Shown: positions 61,148 through 64,000 of the stretch, one piece after another | Layout: every line of letters begins with the position of its first letter | How positions within the stretch are numbered: position 1 is the stretch's first letter | Assembly (NCBI RefSeq): GCF_051668705.1 | Contig: NZ_CP196351.1 | Location: forward strand, 558,001 to 622,000 | DNA length: 64,000 nucleotides | Direction: 5' to 3' | Origin: Alterisphingorhabdus sp051668705 | Lineage (GTDB): Bacteria; Pseudomonadota; Alphaproteobacteria; Sphingomonadales; Sphingomonadaceae | Made by a program: the position numbers and the translations under genes | Notes under the pieces: model-generated | Told to the model about the DNA's origin: nothing | Database searches by the model: none | Seen by the model: the letters and a program-made list of their open reading frames with translations, nothing else

Positions 61148-62182
61148 TTGCCACGACTAACCGTCCTCTTGGCACCAATCGCCTTTTTCAGCTTGCTGAG
61201 CGGCTGTGTTGCGTTGGCGATTCCGATCGTCGCTGCTGGTGCCATTGGTAAGACAAGCATAGACCGTGCGCGTGAAAAAGCGGGTCTTATCGCAGTGACC
61301 TCCGAACAGAGTGAACCCATTGTAACAGTAGGTAATGCGGATGCCGAAAATGTTACGGATGAGCCGGCAGCAACCGATGTGGCACTGCGCTCGCCAAAAG
61401 GGGAACTGCGTCTATCCGACATATTGGCATCGCCGCCAGGGGCCGAGCGAGACAATAGGCTGCCCTCTTTGGCGACTCCTTATGAGCGTTTCCTTTCGGT
61501 CAGTCTTGAGCGTCAACGGTTATGGGATGAAGGCCAATGGGATCAGTCTGCTGTGCTTGTTCCGCGCGTGTCGCTTGTTAGCCCGAAAAGCATGACCTGT
61601 CAGGATTTGCCACCGGCGGTCATTATTGATGTTGATCGAGGTTCCTCTGACAAAGCCGAAGCTGCACCATTTAGATTCTCTGCGCCTGGCTTGCCAGCTA
61701 TATTGACGCAATTGCGGGAGGCGGAAATCACTGTCATCTGGCTTTCTGCACGGCCAGCAGAGCAGGCATTGACGATTATTCAGGAATTAAAAGCCAACAA
61801 TCTTTTGCCAGAAGGTGAAAGTGATTTTGTCTCACTCAATCGCAGCACGGATGATCGCAAGCAATTGCGGCGATGGGCCGCTGCGGAGATTTATTGTATT
61901 TTGGCAACTTTGGGCGATGCCCGCGGCGACTTTGATGAACTCTATGACTATCTGCTCGACCCTGATTTTGCGGTCGCGCTAGAACGCAATTTTAACAATG
62001 GCTGGTTTCTGGTCACGGATGAACCTCAAAGCAGGGATGGACAAGACGAAGCGCAGTCTGCCGATGCAAGCGGCCGCAGCAAAAGATCAGAATTTTTCAA
62101 TCTCCAACCAAATGTTATTGATACAGATAACGCCCCTGATGAAACGCTGACACCTGATGAGAAAGAGGACGATAATGGCTAG
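61148..62182 (+). CDS. HAD-like acid-phosphatase-type lipoprotein
   Basis: 344 residues if the TTG at 61148 is used, four bases after scoA; an ATG at 61100 lies inside scoA and gives a poor signal peptide. From TTG the leader is short and ends LLSGC (Cys20). After an Ala/Gly-rich and acidic region, a HAD fold appears: motif I 'VIIDVDRG' (Asp161, Asp163), motif II 'IWLSARP', a basic motif III around 'DDRKQLRRW', and motif IV 'LGDARGDFDE' (GDxxxDF, like the e(P4) acid phosphatases). The C-terminal ~60 residues are acidic and disordered. It overlaps scoB by eight bases. Confidence 0.8.
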   Translation: MPRLTVLLAPIAFFSLLSGCVALAIPIVAAGAIGKTSIDRAREKAGLIAVTSEQSEPIVTVGNADAENVTDEPAATDVALRSPKGELRLSDILASPPGAERDNRLPSLATPYERFLSVSLERQRLWDEGQWDQSAVLVPRVSLVSPKSMTCQDLPPAVIIDVDRGSSDKAEAAPFRFSAPGLPAILTQLREAEITVIWLSARPAEQALTIIQELKANNLLPEGESDFVSLNRSTDDRKQLRRWAAAEIYCILATLGDARGDFDELYDYLLDPDFAVALERNFNNGWFLVTDEPQSRDGQDEAQSADASGRSKRSEFFNLQPNVIDTDNAPDETLTPDEKEDDNG

Positions 62183-62831
62183 TGACACCCCCGGCTGGGA
62201 CCGCAACCAAATGGCAGCACGCGCAGCGCAGGAGCTGCAAGATGGCTATTATGTCAATCTGGGCATTGGTATCCCCACGCTCGTTGCCAATCATATTCCT
62301 GATGGTGTTGAAGTGACATTACAAAGTGAAAATGGCATGCTGGGCATTGGGCCTTTCCCGATAGATGGAGAGGAAGATCCCGATCTGATCAATGCTGGCA
62401 AACAGACAATCAGTGAATTGCCGCAATCGGTATATTTCAGCTCATCAGATAGTTTTGCCATGATCCGCGGCGGGCATATTGATTTGACCGTATTGGGCGC
62501 AATGGAAGTTGCGGAAAATGGCGATATCGCCAATTGGATGATCCCGGGTAAAATGATCAAAGGCATGGGCGGCGCGATGGACTTGGTTGCTGGCGTTAAG
62601 AAAATTATCGTGGTGATGGACCATAATGCCAAAAATGGCAGCGCCAAATTTATTCCCGAATGCACATTGCCGCTAACTGGCAAGAATGTCGTGGACATGA
62701 TTATCACCAATTTGGGCGTTTTCCACCGCCCTGATCATGACAGCACATTCCGGCTTATTGAGCTTGCACCGAGCGTTACAGCTGATGACGTGGCTGCCAA
62801 AACCACTGCCCGGTTTGATATCGCGATATGA
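62175..62831 (+). CDS. scoB: Succinyl-CoA:3-ketoacid CoA-transferase subunit B
   Basis: 218 residues from the ATG at 62175, preceded by AAAGAGGAC inside the end of the HAD gene. The catalytic Glu is in 'VTLQSENGMLGIGPFP' near residue 50, with 'YVNLGIGIPTLVANHIPDGV' before it. 'MDHNAKNGSAKFIPECTLPL' also fits. It completes the CoA-transferase with scoA. Confidence 0.96.
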   Translation: MASDTPGWDRNQMAARAAQELQDGYYVNLGIGIPTLVANHIPDGVEVTLQSENGMLGIGPFPIDGEEDPDLINAGKQTISELPQSVYFSSSDSFAMIRGGHIDLTVLGAMEVAENGDIANWMIPGKMIKGMGGAMDLVAGVKKIIVVMDHNAKNGSAKFIPECTLPLTGKNVVDMIITNLGVFHRPDHDSTFRLIELAPSVTADDVAAKTTARFDIAI

Positions 62832-62991
62832 CAAATTCGACCGGTCGTTTATCGGTATCTGGAAAAGCTGGGCTTATCTTCAAATGGAGACGCTTTGAAT
62901 ATCGAGTTGGGCTGGAGTTAAGAGCGCTACTTAGAGCCAGAGAGCCTATAAGGCGTTCTAATCTACGCTGTTTATCATGCCTGATAAAATA

Positions 62992-64000
62992 TCAGGCGCT
63001 GCGCACGTTTTTCAAAAACTCTCCGGCCTGATGCCGCAAAAGATCCGCCTGCTTATCCAATTGATTGGCAGAATTGACGACTTGTTGCGCAGTGTCGCCT
63101 GTTTTAGCCGACATCTCGCTTACCAGATGGACATTATGGCTCACCGCTTCGGTATTTTGTGCCGCAATATCGATGCTATAGCCCATATCCTGACCGGCAG
63201 CGGATTGTTGATCGACCGCAGTCGCTATGGAAAGGGCGGTTAATTCCAGCTCGTTGATCTCACCAACAATCTCTTTCAACGCGCCTACGCCAGCAGAAGA
63301 ACTGCTCTGAATGGCTTTAATTTGCTGGTCGATCTCTTGGGTTGCCCGGCTGGTTTGTTCGGCCAAATCTTTTACTTCAGATGCCACAACGGCAAAGCCT
63401 TTGCCTGCTTCGCCGCTACGTGCGGCTTCGATTGCGGCATTAAGGGCAAGCATATTTGTCCGCTTGGCAATGTTGGAAATCATTTCGGCAATACCGCCAA
63501 CATGCGATGCCGTTTCATCCAATGCCAAAATTGTATGATTGGCGCGCTCGGCTACATCATTCGCGCTTCGGGCGCGTTCTGCAGATACTTTGGCTTTGTT
63601 GCTGATTTCATTTATCGACATCATAAATTCGTCACTGGCAGCCGCAGCACCCGTAACCCCGCTTGAAGCCTCTTTCAGGCGTTCTGCTGCTAATTTACTC
63701 TCGTCCGAAGAGCGCTGTGTATTGTCGGCCATCACCGTTGCAGCCGATTGTAGCTGCCTAGTGGCCTGACTGACCTCATTGGCAACATTGCCCACTGTTT
63801 GCTCAAATTTATCGGCAAGCATTTGCAGTGTGCGCGCCTGATTTGTGCGTTCTTGTTGAAGGTCTTTTTGTGCCTGTAATTCCGCAGTGGCTTTGGTTGC
63901 TATTTCTTGCTGTACCTCAATCAATTTGACGGAACGTTCCTGCAACATGCTGAGTGAACGGGCCATGGCGCCAATCTCATCCCCCCGTTCTGTCTCTGGT
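62992..64000 (-). CDS. Methyl-accepting chemotaxis protein (partial; N-terminus beyond window)
   Basis: The C-terminal 336 or so residues are visible; the frame stays open to base 64000. Its most upstream part, 'ERGDEIGAMARSLSMLQE', is the end of a HAMP domain. The signalling tip 'TNMLALNAAIEAARSGEAGK' and 'GFAVVASEVKDLAEQTSRAT' are canonical. No CheB/CheR pentapeptide is seen at the end. The sensor region lies outside the window. Chemotaxis genes are not adjacent. Confidence 0.93.
   Translation of the reverse strand, partial: PETERGDEIGAMARSLSMLQERSVKLIEVQQEIATKATAELQAQKDLQQERTNQARTLQMLADKFEQTVGNVANEVSQATRQLQSAATVMADNTQRSSDESKLAAERLKEASSGVTGAAAASDEFMMSINEISNKAKVSAERARSANDVAERANHTILALDETASHVGGIAEMISNIAKRTNMLALNAAIEAARSGEAGKGFAVVASEVKDLAEQTSRATQEIDQQIKAIQSSSSAGVGALKEIVGEINELELTALSIATAVDQQSAAGQDMGYSIDIAAQNTEAVSHNVHLVSEMSAKTGDTAQQVVNSANQLDKQADLLRHQAGEFLKNVRSA

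Noticed and set aside
60580..61455. A 291-codon minus-strand frame opposite scoA and the HAD gene
   Set aside because: It crosses two well-supported genes and shows no domain or ribosome site.
1..64000. CRISPR arrays, tRNA or rRNA genes, insertion sequences, prophage, attachment sites
   Set aside because: No regularly spaced repeats, cloverleaf sequences, transposase or integrase motifs were seen on either strand.

Overview
The window reads as a chromosomal segment of an alphaproteobacterium of the Sphingomonadales, probably a Sphingorhabdus/Parasphingorhabdus-like genus. The grounds are the PhyR-NepR general stress response locus with a degenerate PhyP-type kinase, a Coq4-type ubiquinone protein, the order ctaC-ctaD-ctaB-coxF-ctaG-ctaE-DUF983-SURF1-thrC, and middling G+C content (judged by eye). 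Genes are dense, often overlap by ATGA or TAATG, and are mostly housekeeping. I see no tRNA, rRNA, CRISPR array, insertion sequence or prophage.

Layout. 0-4.4 kb: TPR anchor protein, bamB and der (outer-membrane assembly and ribosome GTPase), then a lone Hpt protein. 4.4-12 kb, mostly minus strand: iron storage (bfr, bfd), a DUF418 membrane protein, an iodotyrosine-deiodinase-like flavoprotein, coq4 (plus strand), DUF3052, a DUF6122-like protein, purL and a membrane protein. 12-17.5 kb, plus strand: xseB-ispA-coaD, a cyclophilin, queA and tgt. A BufA1/DUF2282-like bufferin lipoprotein gene lies in the opposite direction between queA and tgt. 17.5-20.5 kb: stress-response locus phyP-nepR and phyR, without ecfG. 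20.6-28.9 kb: rpsD with a structured leader, chorismate mutase, and the minus-strand run rpiB-glyA-[two zinc-ribbon/glycine-zipper paralogues]-nrdR-trmJ, an orphan ParA, an alpha/beta hydrolase and arsC. 29-34.3 kb: a TonB-dependent siderophore receptor with a Fur-like site, an orphan [2Fe-2S] subunit, a class II aldolase, rpsU and a membrane FKBP. 34.3-38.2 kb, minus strand: pyrE-pdxJ-acpS-lepB-AI-2E transporter. 38.4-46.6 kb: complete aa3 cytochrome oxidase operon with its haem and copper assembly factors, ending in thrC. 46.6-51.9 kb: an RlmI-like methyltransferase, folB with a pteridine-reductase-like SDR, a fasciclin lipoprotein, a 2OG-Fe(II) oxygenase, an EVE protein and glutaminase. 51.9-52.9 kb: an A+T-rich island with a frameshifted NYN-domain gene. 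52.9-60.1 kb: an uncharacterised catabolic cluster (aldehyde dehydrogenase, ThDP enzyme, VOC lipoprotein; divergent SMP-30 lactonase and HAD; membrane-bound lactone-oxidase-like flavoprotein). 60.4-62.8 kb: CoA-transferase subunits A and B separated by a HAD lipoprotein. 63-64 kb: a chemoreceptor that runs off the end.

Regulation visible in the sequence: two promoters of the EcfG type (GGAAC-N16-TGTT before nepR, GGAAC-N16-CGTA before the fasciclin lipoprotein); a shared 15-mer AGAATGRTTTGCAWT near bfd and the TonB receptor, likely an iron (Fur-like) operator; a perfect dyad before the bufferin gene; and good sigma-70-type promoters before rpsD, ctaC and the NYN gene.

The strongest candidates for something new are the orphan bufferin lipoprotein, the tandem zinc-ribbon/glycine-zipper proteins in the glyA-nrdR operon, the HAD lipoprotein between the CoA-transferase subunits, and the ThDP-aldehyde dehydrogenase-VOC lipoprotein module.
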